Shown here piece by piece: positions 20,894-28,505 of a DNA stretch of 64,000 nt (its first letter is position 1; each line of letters begins with the position of its first letter). The stretch is from Brevibacillus borstelensis. GTDB taxonomy: Bacteria > Bacillota > Bacilli > Brevibacillales > Brevibacillaceae. The stretch is from positions 1 through 64,000 of the forward strand of contig NZ_RHHO01000039.1 of assembly GCF_003710865.1 (NCBI RefSeq), given 5' to 3'. A program made the translations under genes and the position numbers. The notes under the pieces were generated by a model that did no database searches, had not been told where the DNA came from, and saw only the letters and a program-made list of their open reading frames with translations.

Positions 20894-21761
20894 CAATAAC
20901 GTAGCCTGGCAGGAAGCCATGCATTTGTACCACATGGGGCGCTATGAACAGGCAAAAGAAAAATTCATGCCGTTTTTGGCAACCAGTCAGGAGGACGGTC
21001 AGCTGCTGTTCTTCGTAGCCTATTGCTCTTTCAAGCTGGACCAGCTGGACGAAGCCGAGACGTTTGCCCGCGAAGCTTTGCGCGTCGGCTACTTCGGGGA
21101 AGAGGTATACTCGCTGCTTGGTATTATTTGCAAGGCAAAGGGCGCTTACGCTGAGGCGGAAGAATTTTTTTTGGCCGGCCTTGCCAAAAATCCGCAGGAC
21201 GGCGATTTGCTCGCCCAATACGGGTATTTGATGCTGGTCACCGGTTACGAGGAAAAGGCGAAGCTGTTGATGGCTGAAGCGATGCGAGTCGACCCGGAAA
21301 GCGAAGTCGTCCTGCACTACCATTACCATTTTTTGCGGGCGTACGATGAGGTCGAAGCCCAGCAGGAAACGATCCGAAAATACAACGAAATCGCCGGAAG
21401 TGATGTTGACAAGCTGCTGAAAATGGGGCTGGCCGCACTGGATCGGGGAAATTATCGGGAAGCCCGGGAGTGTTACCGGCAGGCCTATTTGCTGGATCCC
21501 GGCAATGAACCGCTCTTGTATGCGATCGAAGAAATCGACGAGATCATCCATCCGGTCTTTTTCCCGAATCGCTTGATGCAGAAAACGGGCGGGCCGGTCG
21601 TCTGGTGGATTTGTTTTATCGGGGCCGTTTTTCTTTTCGGCAAGCTAGACTGGGAGGGGGCTGCGGGAGTCCTCGCCATGGTCTACGTCCCTTTCTGCAT
21701 ATATACATGGATCTCCCCTTTCATTTACCGGGCAGTGCGAAAATGGGGGCGCTATCGGTAA
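20874..21761 (+). CDS. TPR-repeat protein with C-terminal membrane anchor
   Basis: A 295-residue protein. Residues 10-230 form about six tetratricopeptide-like repeats ('GRYEQAKEKF', 'DQLDEAETFA', 'GAYAEAEEFF', 'GNYREARECY'), and two hydrophobic segments follow at about 241-282. TPRs usually mediate protein-protein contacts, so this may be a membrane-tethered scaffold; partner unknown. It is coupled to the preceding membrane protein and converges with the next gene, their stop codons overlapping by 10 bp. Confidence 0.72.
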   Translation: MYLIRDDNNVAWQEAMHLYHMGRYEQAKEKFMPFLATSQEDGQLLFFVAYCSFKLDQLDEAETFAREALRVGYFGEEVYSLLGIICKAKGAYAEAEEFFLAGLAKNPQDGDLLAQYGYLMLVTGYEEKAKLLMAEAMRVDPESEVVLHYHYHFLRAYDEVEAQQETIRKYNEIAGSDVDKLLKMGLAALDRGNYREARECYRQAYLLDPGNEPLLYAIEEIDEIIHPVFFPNRLMQKTGGPVVWWICFIGAVFLFGKLDWEGAAGVLAMVYVPFCIYTWISPFIYRAVRKWGRYR

Positions 21762-22372
21762 AGGCCCAGCCACCTGAGCGGCTTGCTGGCTTGATAGCCG
21801 AGGTAATAGAACAGCTCGCGAAGAAAAAAAGGAGCTTTTGTCTTCAGGCTTTGATAGGCTGAGGTGGGCGTCGGCGAGGAGTATGCCTCCATCCCCAGGT
21901 CGTGGGCCATGGCCAGAGAGCGTTTCATGTGCAGCGGATCGCTGACAATCGTAAAGCTGCGCCAGTTTGCGGTACGGGCAACCTCGAGTGCGAATGAAAG
22001 GTTTTCTTCCGTAATAGTAGAGCGGTTTTCCACCAAAATATCGGCAGGGTGCACCCCATGCTTGATGGCGTAATCGCGAGCCACCTCGGATTCGGCTTCG
22101 GCGCTGTCTGCGCTTTTGCCGCCTGTAAACAGGATTCCTTGGACATACCCGTTCTGGTACAGCCAGATAGCGTGGTCGATCCGTTCCCGAAACACCGGGG
22201 AAGGCTGCGAATCCCAGACGGCTGCTCCGAGGACGATGGCCGCATCTGTCTTTCCCCAATAGCGGACGGAGGCAAAGGACCAAATGCTGTAGGCTGCGTG
22301 AGACACCGTCAGTAGAACAAGCAGCGACAACAGCAATAAAACGCGGGTAGATCGCTTTTTTTTCATTTTCAT
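21752..22372 (-). CDS. YdcF/SanA-like DUF218 membrane protein
   Basis: A 206-residue protein with one N-terminal membrane anchor and a DUF218 domain. The core 'DAAIVLGAAVWDSQPSPVFRERI', 'LFTGGKSAD' and 'ENRSTITEENL' match the family, whose members are linked to cell-envelope permeability and vancomycin sensitivity (SanA) but lack a defined reaction. The ATG at 22372 has GGGGGT upstream. A longer frame starts at 22426 without a clear ribosome-binding site. Confidence 0.82.
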   Translation of the reverse strand: MKMKKKRSTRVLLLLSLLVLLTVSHAAYSIWSFASVRYWGKTDAAIVLGAAVWDSQPSPVFRERIDHAIWLYQNGYVQGILFTGGKSADSAEAESEVARDYAIKHGVHPADILVENRSTITEENLSFALEVARTANWRSFTIVSDPLHMKRSLAMAHDLGMEAYSSPTPTSAYQSLKTKAPFFLRELFYYLGYQASKPLRWLGLYR

Positions 22373-22433
22373 GAAGAACCCCCAAGTGGAAACCGAAATT
22401 CCGTGAAAAGGAATGAAATTGTACAAATGCCGG

Positions 22434-22480
22434 AAAAAAGAGACTTGTCCGTCAACAAGCGGGCTGCAAGTCTCTTTTTT
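22434..22480. terminator. Terminator between the TetR and YdcF-like genes
   Basis: A 14-bp perfect stem (22434-22447 with 22467-22480) with A6 at one end and T6 at the other, so it can act on either strand. On the minus strand it separates tetR from the ydcF-like gene. Confidence 0.82.
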
Positions 22481-22485
22481 GCTGC

Positions 22486-23103
22486 TTATGAATACAATCC
22501 ACCCGTATAGATGGCTGCCAATGTTTTCGCGATCTCGTCCAGTTGAGCTTGATGTTCTCCCCGAACGATTTCCCAGAGGTACATTTCATGCGAGTAAAAC
22601 CAGCCGCGTGCGACCAGCTCCGGATCAAGTCCGGTCCGTGCCAAGCCGTTCTGCTGGGAATAGGCGATGTCCTGGGCAATTCTGTTGATGAAGCGCTCGC
22701 GGATCTCGGCCCATTTTTGCGAAGCAGAGGCCGAGACGCCAATCGCCTCTCCAAATACCTGCAGCATCTTGCGCTCAGACTCAGCCATTCGTAAAAAGGC
22801 AGTCGTCTGGTACAGAATAAGCTCTTCAGCTTCGGCGCGGGAAGCGGGTGTAAAGGGAAGCTCTGCAATACTGTAGAATGCCGTCATGACATCTTCCATC
22901 AAAACGATCAGGAGGTCATCCTTGCCTGTAAAGTGGACATAGGCGGTACCGTATCCTGTTTTTGCCCGCTTGATGATCTGGGAGATCGTCGCTTTGTGGA
23001 AGCCTTCCTCGGGAAATACTTCTTTGGCTGCTTCCAACAGCTTGTGCCGGGTGTGCAGCGAACGCAAATGGCGTCCATCCGTTACGCTCTTTGTCTCTTC
23101 CAC
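22486..23103 (-). CDS. TetR-family regulator, divergent from the kynurenine operon
   Basis: A protein of about 205 residues. The N-terminal helix-turn-helix is clear ('RHKLLEAAKEVFPEEGFHKATISQIIKRAKTGYGTAYVHFTGKDDLL'-type pattern, residues 18-65), followed by an all-helical ligand domain. The GTG at 23103 has AAAGGAGG 8 nt upstream; a TTG at 23124 lies before that site. It is transcribed away from kynU, and a 15-bp palindrome lies in the shared intergenic region, so it is the prime candidate regulator of the kyn operon. The ligand could be tryptophan, kynurenine or an unrelated compound. Confidence 0.85.
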   Translation of the reverse strand: MEETKSVTDGRHLRSLHTRHKLLEAAKEVFPEEGFHKATISQIIKRAKTGYGTAYVHFTGKDDLLIVLMEDVMTAFYSIAELPFTPASRAEAEELILYQTTAFLRMAESERKMLQVFGEAIGVSASASQKWAEIRERFINRIAQDIAYSQQNGLARTGLDPELVARGWFYSHEMYLWEIVRGEHQAQLDEIAKTLAAIYTGGLYS

Positions 23104-23190
23104 AGCACCGCCCTCCTTTACCAACTAGAATACAGGGAAATAAGGGAAAAAGGAAGAGAGGCGGACTCCAAAGCAAACTAATTCAAAATA

Positions 23191-23219
23191 TTGACACTAT
23201 GTCAACTTTTCTGTAATCT
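23191..23219 (+). promoter_or_regulatory. kynU promoter with palindromic operator
   Basis: TTGACA (23191-23196), 17-bp spacer, TAATCT (23214-23219). The -35 box is half of the palindrome TTGACACTATGTCAA (23191-23205), so a bound dimer would block RNA polymerase. The other half gives a TTGACA in the opposite direction, toward tetR. Confidence 0.75.
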
Positions 23220-23252
23220 TGTGCTAACAACCGATACGAAGGAGGTTTTCCC

Positions 23253-24539
23253 TTGAAGGAATCTGCGTTTTCGCCCACGGAAGAATTTGCTCTGGAGCAG
23301 GACAATCGCGATGCTCTGGGTCCTTTTCGCGAAGAGTACTACCTTCCGCAAGGTATTGTCTACCTGGATGGAAACTCGCTTGGGATGTTGTCAAAAAGGG
23401 CCGAGCGTACCCTCATGGACTCGCTGAACGATTGGAAACGGATGGGGATTGATGGGTGGACACAAGGGGAGCGACCGTGGTTTTACCAGGCGGAGAGGCT
23501 GGGGGCTTGTCTGGCGCCGCTTGTCGGAGCGGATCCCGATGAAGTGATTGCAAGCGGTTCCACAACGGTCAATCTCCACCAGTTGGCGTCCACCTTTTAT
23601 CAGCCTGAGGGGAAACGGACCAAAATTCTCGCCGATGAGCTTACCTTTCCCTCGGATATTTATGCCTTGCAAAGCCAGATCAGGCTGCGTGGACTCGATC
23701 CGCATGAGCATCTGGTCTTGGCAGCCAGCCGCGATGGCCGCTTTCTGGAGGAGGACGACATCATCGCTTGCATGACTGAAGAGATCGCCCTGATCGTCCT
23801 CCCCACTGTTTTGTATCGAAGCGGACAGCTCCTCGATATCCCGCGATTGACGGAGGAAGCGCACAAGCGGGGAATCATGATCGGCTTTGACGGCTGTCAT
23901 TCGGTCGGTGCGATTCCGCATCGATTCAGCGAATGGGATGTCGACTTTGCCTACTGGTGCAACTACAAGTACCTCAATGGCGGGCCTGGCAGTGTTGGCG
24001 CGCTGTACGTAAACCGGAAGCACTTCGGGCGGTTGCCAGGACTGGCCGGCTGGTTCGGATCGGACAAAGAGAAACAGTTTGATATGGAGCTGAGCTTTTC
24101 GCCCGCGCAGACGGCTGGAGCGTACCAGATCGGGACGCCGCATATTTTGAGCATGGCCCCCTTATTCGGAGCGCTGTCCATGTTCGAGGAGGCGGGAATA
24201 GACCAGATTCGCCAGAAGTCCTTGCAGCAGACTGCCTATTTGATGGATCTGCTTGATGAGGAGCTTGCGGATCACGGCTTTGTCATCGGAAATCCGCGAG
24301 AGGATGCGAGGAGAGGGGGACATGTCAGCCTGGAGCATCCGGAAGCGGCCCGCATCTGCAAGGCTTTGAAAGATAGCGGGGTGATTCCGGATTTTCGGGC
24401 GCCAAACGTGATACGCCTGGCACCAGTAGCCCTGTATACCTCATACCATGATGTATGGCGTGCCGTCCAAATCCTGAAGCGGATTATGGAGGAGCGGACG
24501 TATGAACGTTACGAGAACAAACGCGGCGTGGTCGCTTGA
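23253..24539 (+). CDS. kynU: Kynureninase
   Basis: A 428-residue PLP-dependent hydrolase that cleaves kynurenine to anthranilate and alanine. '[11 protein letters not shown]', the PLP-binding '[11 protein letters not shown]' Asp and the Schiff-base lysine motif '[16 protein letters not shown]' are present; length matches the family. The start is TTG with GAAGGAGG upstream. It leads an operon with an arylformamidase and a tryptophan-dioxygenase-like gene, giving a tryptophan-to-anthranilate route. Confidence 0.95.
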   Translation: MKESAFSPTEEFALEQDNRDALGPFREEYYLPQGIVYLDGNSLGMLSKRAERTLMDSLNDWKRMGIDGWTQGERPWFYQAERLGACLAPLVGADPDEVIASGSTTVNLHQLASTFYQPEGKRTKILADELTFPSDIYALQSQIRLRGLDPHEHLVLAASRDGRFLEEDDIIACMTEEIALIVLPTVLYRSGQLLDIPRLTEEAHKRGIMIGFDGCHSVGAIPHRFSEWDVDFAYWCNYKYLNGGPGSVGALYVNRKHFGRLPGLAGWFGSDKEKQFDMELSFSPAQTAGAYQIGTPHILSMAPLFGALSMFEEAGIDQIRQKSLQQTAYLMDLLDEELADHGFVIGNPREDARRGGHVSLEHPEAARICKALKDSGVIPDFRAPNVIRLAPVALYTSYHDVWRAVQILKRIMEERTYERYENKRGVVA

Positions 24540-24585
24540 AGCACAATAAATCTGCCGGAAACGCAGGAGAGGAGCTGCCAGGAAT

Positions 24586-25221
24586 ATGAACTGGATTGAC
24601 ATATCGCGTCCGCTCGCGCCCGGTGCCCCTACATGGCCTGGCGATACGCCGTTTCACTACGAGGTGAGCTGGCCGAAATCCGAGAGCGGCTCTGTCAATG
24701 TAGGCAAGCTGACGATGAGCCTGCATACGGGTACACATGTAGACGCTCCTTATCACTTTGACGATGACGGGAATAAAATTCTTGATTTGCCGATCGAGAT
24801 TTACATCGGTCCGGCTATAGTTCTGGATGTGTCCGGGAAACAGAGCGTCGGAGCCGCCGATCTGGACGGTATCGATCTGACAGGGGTGGAACGGCTTTTG
24901 CTCCGTACCGGCTCGTGGCCCGATCCTGGGCGTTTTCCTTCTGATATCTGTTATCTCCGCTCTGATCTGGCTCCTTTTTTAGCGGAGCAGGGCATTCGCC
25001 TGATCGGTGTCGACGTCCCGTCGGTCGATCCGCTGGACAGCAAGGAGCTGCCGGCTCATCACAGTCTGCACGCCTGCCATATTCACATTTTGGAGGGGCT
25101 GCTGCTGGATCATGTAGAGCCGGGACAGTACGAGCTGATAGCCCTGCCGCTGCCGCTCGTCCAGGCGGACGGAAGTCCTGTTCGTGCCGTATTGCGCCGT
25201 TTAGCACAGGGAAATGAATAA
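24586..25221 (+). CDS. kynB: Kynurenine formamidase (arylformamidase)
   Basis: A 211-residue cyclase-like metal-dependent hydrolase that converts N-formylkynurenine to kynurenine and formate. The signature HTGTHVDAPYHF near residue 47 supplies zinc ligands; 'GVDVPSVDPLDSKELPAHHSLH' is typical of KynB. Its ribosome-binding site overlaps GGAGAGGAG. It is the middle gene of the kyn operon, 46 bp after kynU. Confidence 0.94.
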   Translation: MNWIDISRPLAPGAPTWPGDTPFHYEVSWPKSESGSVNVGKLTMSLHTGTHVDAPYHFDDDGNKILDLPIEIYIGPAIVLDVSGKQSVGAADLDGIDLTGVERLLLRTGSWPDPGRFPSDICYLRSDLAPFLAEQGIRLIGVDVPSVDPLDSKELPAHHSLHACHIHILEGLLLDHVEPGQYELIALPLPLVQADGSPVRAVLRRLAQGNE

Positions 25222-25288
25222 GACATCCGGAGCCGGATGCTTTCGGCCATGCTGCTCGCTGTTACTTGAAAAAGGGGAGGAAAAGCCG

Positions 25289-25984
25289 TTGACCAGAGAG
25301 CTGTCGGATTACGAGAAATACATTCGGACAGAGGAACTGCTCGGGTTGCAAAAGCGTGAGGATGAGTTGGCGTGCGCGGATGAACTGACCTTTCAGGTGA
25401 TTCATCAGATCGCGGAGCTGCATTTCAAACTCGTCATGCAATATCTGCAAATGGCCAAATCGGCGATGGTCGCAGGGGAGCCTGACAAGGCAAAGGAACA
25501 TCTGCACCGCGTCAATCTCCACATGAAGCATCTGCCGGAAGTATTTACGATGGTCAAAGTGATCAGTCCGTTGGATTACCATACCATACGGCTCGCGCTC
25601 GGGAGGGGCAGCGGACAGGATTCGCCGGGGTTCAATCAGATCCTCCAGTTTGGCCCGACCCTTTGGGAGCCATTTGAAAAGCTCCTGGGCGAAAAGGGAC
25701 TGTCTCCTCTCGACGTGCACAAAGAGCCCACGGCACATCTCGCCTTGTATCAGCTGATGCAGGAGCTGATCCAGTTTGACGAGGGCTTCCAAAGCTTTCG
25801 CTATCAGCATCTGCAGCTAGTGCGCCGGATGATCGGCCTGGAGACAAACAGCCTCAAGGGGATACCGGCCCAAGCGCTGCAGAAGGGGGTCCGACACGAG
25901 TTTTATCCGGTGTTATGGAAGGCGATCAGCGAGTTGACCGACTGGACCGGCTCCAGCTACAATCCGCGGCCGCTCGGCGAGTAA
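25289..25984 (+). CDS. kynA: Tryptophan 2,3-dioxygenase-like haem protein
   Basis: A 231-residue all-helical protein of the tryptophan dioxygenase superfamily, shorter than typical TDOs (about 260-300). The N-terminal 'YEKYIRTEELLGLQ', the distal His39 in FQVIHQ and the likely haem-ligand His174 in FRYQH are conserved. Two substrate contacts are not: the carboxylate-binding Arg of the usual QYR/QFR motif aligns with Gly122 (QFG), and the GTGGS loop is replaced by ETNSLKG. The start is TTG with GGGGAGG 8 nt upstream. Operon position supports conversion of tryptophan to formylkynurenine, but the altered pocket leaves room for another substrate. Confidence 0.78.
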   Translation: MTRELSDYEKYIRTEELLGLQKREDELACADELTFQVIHQIAELHFKLVMQYLQMAKSAMVAGEPDKAKEHLHRVNLHMKHLPEVFTMVKVISPLDYHTIRLALGRGSGQDSPGFNQILQFGPTLWEPFEKLLGEKGLSPLDVHKEPTAHLALYQLMQELIQFDEGFQSFRYQHLQLVRRMIGLETNSLKGIPAQALQKGVRHEFYPVLWKAISELTDWTGSSYNPRPLGE

Positions 25985-25988
25985 TCAG

Positions 25989-26033
25989 CTTCTCTCGAAT
26001 GGAAAAATGTCTCCATTCGAGAGAAGTTTTTTT
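25989..26033 (+). terminator. Terminator of the kyn operon
   Basis: A 15-bp perfect stem (25989-26003 with 26012-26026) followed by seven Ts. Confidence 0.95.
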
Positions 26034-26203
26034 GTCAGTGGAGAAGCTTCAAGTCTTAAAGCGGGTGATAGTGCCACACTTTCCCCTGTTCTCGTACTTT
26101 GAACCAACAGGCATTATTTTAGTGAATTTTCAGAAATGTATCGAGCGTTCCTCCATATATTTAAGTAGACAACTCCACACAAGTCCAAAAAGGGGTGAAA
26201 ATA

Positions 26204-27439
26204 ATGGGGGAATCCGGGAAAAGCCGGGCATGGGAAGCGTATCGGTATCCCATCCTTTTGTTGGTTGCGATCCTCATCGGCGGCATGATAGGGTGGGTGG
26301 CCGGACCGAAGGCAGATGTGCTCAAACCGTTTGGCGACATTTTTATCAATCTGATGTTCACCATTGTCGTGCCGCTGGTCTTTGTCAACATCAGCAGCGC
26401 GGTAGCCAGCATCGCAAACTTGAAGCGGCTGGGAAAAATCCTGGGCGTGATGCTGGCAGTCTTTGTCGCTACGGGTATCGTTTCATCTGTGCTGATGATC
26501 GTCGGAGTTTCGCTTGTTCCGCCGGCTGATGGTGTTCAAATCGAACTCAAAGCACCGGACGAGCTGAAGCGGCTGCAAACGGGAGAGCAGTTCGTAAACG
26601 CCTTTACCGTGCCCAATTTTAGCGATCTGCTGTCGCGGAAAAACATGCTGGCACTCATTGTCTTTTCGATCTTGTTCGGCCTTGCGGTAAGTCTTACCGG
26701 AGAAAAAGGGAGGAGGGTAGCAGACGGCCTCTCTCTTTTGTCCGAGGTAATGATCAAGCTGATCAAGCTGCTGATGTACTATGCTCCGATTGGGCTGGGT
26801 GCCTACTTTGCCACGCTCGTCGGGGTATTCGGCCCGGAGCTGTTAGGTTCGTACGCCCGGGCGATGTCGGTGTACTATCCGATTGCAATTTTGTATTTCT
26901 TCCTGTTCTTCACGTTGTATGCGTATATGGCAGCAGGCAGGGGAGGTCCGGGAAAGTTTTGGCGGGCAGCCGTCTCTCCTGCCGTCACTTCGCTTGCGAC
27001 ATCGAGCAGCGTAGCGACCATTCCAGTCAATCTGGAAGCGACGGCCCGGCTCGGTGTGCCAAAGGACATCCGCGAGATCGTCATCCCGCTCGGAGCCACT
27101 GCCCATATGGATGGTTCCTGTCTGAGCGCCATTCTGAAAATTTCATTTCTGTTTGGCTTGTTTCAAATGCCGTTTCACGGGTTTGAGACATACGTGACAG
27201 CCATTGTCATCGCTGTTCTGAGCGGTGTGGTCATGTCTGGCGTCCCGGGCGGCGGCTTTATCGGGGAAATGCTGATCGTTACGATGTACGCTTTTCCGCC
27301 GGAAGCACTGCCGATCGTCGCGATGATCGGAACGCTGGTCGATCCCCCTGCGACGATGGTGAACGCTACCGGGGATACTGCCGCCAGCATGCTCGTTTCT
27401 CGCATCCTCGAGGGCAAAGGGTGGATGAACAAAGCATGA
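26204..27439 (+). CDS. Dicarboxylate/amino acid:cation symporter (DAACS family)
   Basis: A 411-residue transporter with about eight membrane segments and two re-entrant loops. The SSSV-type Ser-rich motif 'TSLATSSSVATIPVNLEA' and the family sequence 'VIPLGATAHMDGS' near the TM7/TM8 core are present. It resembles GltP/DctA proteins, which import glutamate, aspartate or C4-dicarboxylates with protons or sodium. The ATG follows AGGGGTG by 6 nt. Its stop overlaps the dapF start (ATGA), suggesting coupled translation. Confidence 0.88.
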   Translation: MGESGKSRAWEAYRYPILLLVAILIGGMIGWVAGPKADVLKPFGDIFINLMFTIVVPLVFVNISSAVASIANLKRLGKILGVMLAVFVATGIVSSVLMIVGVSLVPPADGVQIELKAPDELKRLQTGEQFVNAFTVPNFSDLLSRKNMLALIVFSILFGLAVSLTGEKGRRVADGLSLLSEVMIKLIKLLMYYAPIGLGAYFATLVGVFGPELLGSYARAMSVYYPIAILYFFLFFTLYAYMAAGRGGPGKFWRAAVSPAVTSLATSSSVATIPVNLEATARLGVPKDIREIVIPLGATAHMDGSCLSAILKISFLFGLFQMPFHGFETYVTAIVIAVLSGVVMSGVPGGGFIGEMLIVTMYAFPPEALPIVAMIGTLVDPPATMVNATGDTAASMLVSRILEGKGWMNKA

Positions 27440-28302
27440 ATCCCGGAAATTCCATTGAGATCATGAAAAGGTGCATCCCTTTTGCGAAGATGCATGGCTG
27501 CGGCAACGACTTTTTGATTATGGACAATCGGCAGGAAGAATGGGAGGGCAAGGAGCTCGGAGCAATCGCCCGTCGGCTGTGCAATCGGGAAACGGCATTG
27601 GGAGCTGACGGATGCATGTGGGTGGAGAAGTCCGACGTTGCCGATTTTTCCATGCGTTACTTCAACGCAGATGGCAGCGAAGGGGAAATGTGCGGGAACG
27701 GGGCCAGATGTATTGCCCGTTACGCCTTTGAAAAAGGGATTGCGCCTGCAGCGATGCGGTTTGCTGCCAAAGACGGCCTGTATCATTCTCTTGTGGAAGG
27801 TCGATGGGTAGACGTGTACTTTCCGGCAATGGACAGGGCTGACTTTTTCCTGAATCGCCGTTATGAAGCCATGGATGGAGCTCGTCAATACCATTTTGCC
27901 GTGGTCGGTGTGCCGCATACGGTCTGGTTTGTCGCGGATACAGAAGAGATGAGTGACGAGCAGGTATCAGCCTGGGGAAAAGCGATCCGGTACGATCACT
28001 CGATCTTTCCTGACGGCGTCAATGTGAACTTTGTGCAAATAGCTGACGAAAACAAGCTCAAGATCCGGACGTATGAGAGGGGAGTAGAGCGAGAGACGCT
28101 CGCCTGCGGCTCGGGTGCGACGGCCAGCGCAATCACGTCGTCGTTGCTCGGTCTGGTCGCGTCGCCGGTAACAGTCTTGACCAGGGGAGGAGAGCTTAGG
28201 GTTTCCTTGCGCCTTGAAAACAATCTGGTCAGAGACATCGTTCTCGGAGGACCGACGAGGTGGGTAGCTTCCGGGTACCTCTTGCCGGAAATGTGGATGT
28301 AA
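27436..28302 (+). CDS. dapF: Diaminopimelate epimerase
   Basis: A 288-residue PLP-independent epimerase converting LL- to meso-diaminopimelate for lysine and peptidoglycan. Both catalytic cysteines are present, in MCGNGARC and ACGSGA, together with 'GNDFLIMD' and 'RTYERGVE'. The ATG at 27436 overlaps the symporter stop; a GTG at 27421 and an ATG at 27463 are alternatives. It is not next to other lysine genes, so a duplicate dapF elsewhere, or a relaxed-specificity amino-acid epimerase role, is possible. Confidence 0.88.
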   Translation: MNPGNSIEIMKRCIPFAKMHGCGNDFLIMDNRQEEWEGKELGAIARRLCNRETALGADGCMWVEKSDVADFSMRYFNADGSEGEMCGNGARCIARYAFEKGIAPAAMRFAAKDGLYHSLVEGRWVDVYFPAMDRADFFLNRRYEAMDGARQYHFAVVGVPHTVWFVADTEEMSDEQVSAWGKAIRYDHSIFPDGVNVNFVQIADENKLKIRTYERGVERETLACGSGATASAITSSLLGLVASPVTVLTRGGELRVSLRLENNLVRDIVLGGPTRWVASGYLLPEMWM

Positions 28303-28398
28303 GAGGAAGAGCGGTTTATAGATCGAGTTGGGATAACGAACAGGCTGTGACGGTTAAAAAGTTGTTAGAATGACAAACAGACTGCGAAGGTGAAACGA

Positions 28399-28494
28399 AA
28401 AGAAGCATGCTTTCCACCAAGCCGCCAAGCTCTGCTCAGGAAAGAATTTTGCAGAGCGCTCCCGGTCGGCTGCCTGAGGAAAACATGCTTCTTG
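28399..28494. other. Structured region between convergent genes
   Basis: An outer inverted repeat (AAAGAAGCATG near 28399-28409 with CATGCTTCTT near 28484-28493) encloses an inner stem (GCTCTGC at 28429-28435 with GCAGAGC at 28451-28457). It lies between dapF and the convergent amidohydrolase gene and may be a long bidirectional terminator, although neither side has a strong T-run. Confidence 0.4.
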
Positions 28495-28505
28495 TTTATC
28501 AAACG

